Source: CAJQQY01 sp045104975 | GTDB lineage: Bacteria; Bacteroidota; Bacteroidia; Chitinophagales; Saprospiraceae | NCBI GenBank assembly: GCA_045104975.1 | Contig: JBGCCY010000168.1 | Coordinates: forward strand, 3,141 to 67,140 | Direction: 5' to 3' | Length of the DNA stretch: 64,000 bases | Shown: positions 63,774 through 64,000 of the stretch, in pieces | How the letters are laid out: each line of letters opens with the position of its first letter | Numbering within the stretch: the first letter of the stretch is position 1 | Made by a program: the position numbers and the translations under genes | Notes under the pieces: generated by a model | The model's input: the letters and a program-made list of their open reading frames with translations, nothing else | Told to the model about the DNA's origin: nothing | Databases searched by the model: none

Positions 63774-64000
63774 TTAGTTTTTTTCTAACAATTCATTTAC
63801 ATTTTTATCTTCTCGAACATATCCATCTTCTAAATAGATAATTCGATCTCCATATTGAGCATTTTTTTCGGAGTGAGTTACTTGGATTATTGTCATTCCT
63901 TCGGCATGTAACTCTTTGAAAAGTTTCATAATTTCTTCACCCTGCTTGGTGTGTAAATTTCCAGTAGGTTCATCTGCGAGCAGTAGTTTTGGTTTTCCAA
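63774..64000 (-). CDS. ABC transporter ATP-binding protein, MacB/LolD type (3' part only)
   Basis: The visible 74 C-terminal residues include Walker B LLLADEPTGNL and the H-loop VTHSE, ending EDGYVREDKNVNELLEKN. The ADEPTGNLH form is typical of MacB/LolD/FtsE-like ATPases that drive FtsX-type permeases. The gene continues beyond the window, so Walker A and the signature motif cannot be seen. It is the only ATPase in this 37-kb array and lies upstream of all fourteen permeases in transcription order. Confidence 0.9.
   Translation of the reverse strand, partial: GKPKLLLADEPTGNLHTKQGEEIMKLFKELHAEGMTIIQVTHSEKNAQYGDRIIYLEDGYVREDKNVNELLEKN

Overview
This AT-rich window comes from a member of the Bacteroidota, possibly Saprospiria-like. 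The evidence is TAnnTTTG-type -7 promoter boxes, lipoproteins with Bacteroidota-style signal peptides, DUF5916 and LVIVD-repeat proteins, and genes without clear Shine-Dalgarno sites. No rRNA, tRNA, insertion sequence or CRISPR array was seen.

Positions 1-13,900 hold mixed single genes: an Omp28-like lipoprotein with a CxxC motif, an AraC-type regulator, a Coq4-like and a FabD-like protein, a Nudix hydrolase, an LVIVD beta-propeller lipoprotein, small outer-membrane-type proteins, a TPR lipoprotein and a large HExxH metalloprotease. Between the AraC gene and a 206-residue secreted protein, a promoter-to-terminator unit occurs three times. The first two copies hold no substantial reading frame and look like genes for short structured RNAs. 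The third carries the secreted-protein gene.

Positions 13,960-21,317 are a complete histidine operon, hisG-hisDC-hisB-hisH-hisA-hisF-hisIE. It is preceded by a promoter, a 28-codon leader peptide with six His codons, nested RNA helices and a strong terminator, so attenuation control is likely. hisD and hisC are fused into one reading frame. Downstream are a small membrane protein, a CBM9/DUF5916 protein, a glycosyltransferase and an M20 peptidase.

Positions 27,089-64,000 are one minus-strand array of fourteen tandem MacB/FtsX-type ABC permeases of about 790-820 residues. Each has two permease modules. Only one ATPase is visible; its 3' end lies at the right edge and it would be transcribed first. 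Two other genes sit inside the array: a three-domain enzyme (N-terminal-nucleophile hydrolase, TPR, NTF2-like) and a 101-residue protein beside what looks like the decayed 3' end of a lost permease. Two internal transcription starts carry sigma-54-like promoters, each with a 35-bp inverted-repeat site at exactly the same distance upstream. Several gaps carry a short ATTATGGATT-type palindromic repeat. I infer a family of permeases diversified by duplication, sharing one or few ATPases, with parts under enhancer-dependent control. No adaptor, TolC-type channel or regulator for the system is in the window.
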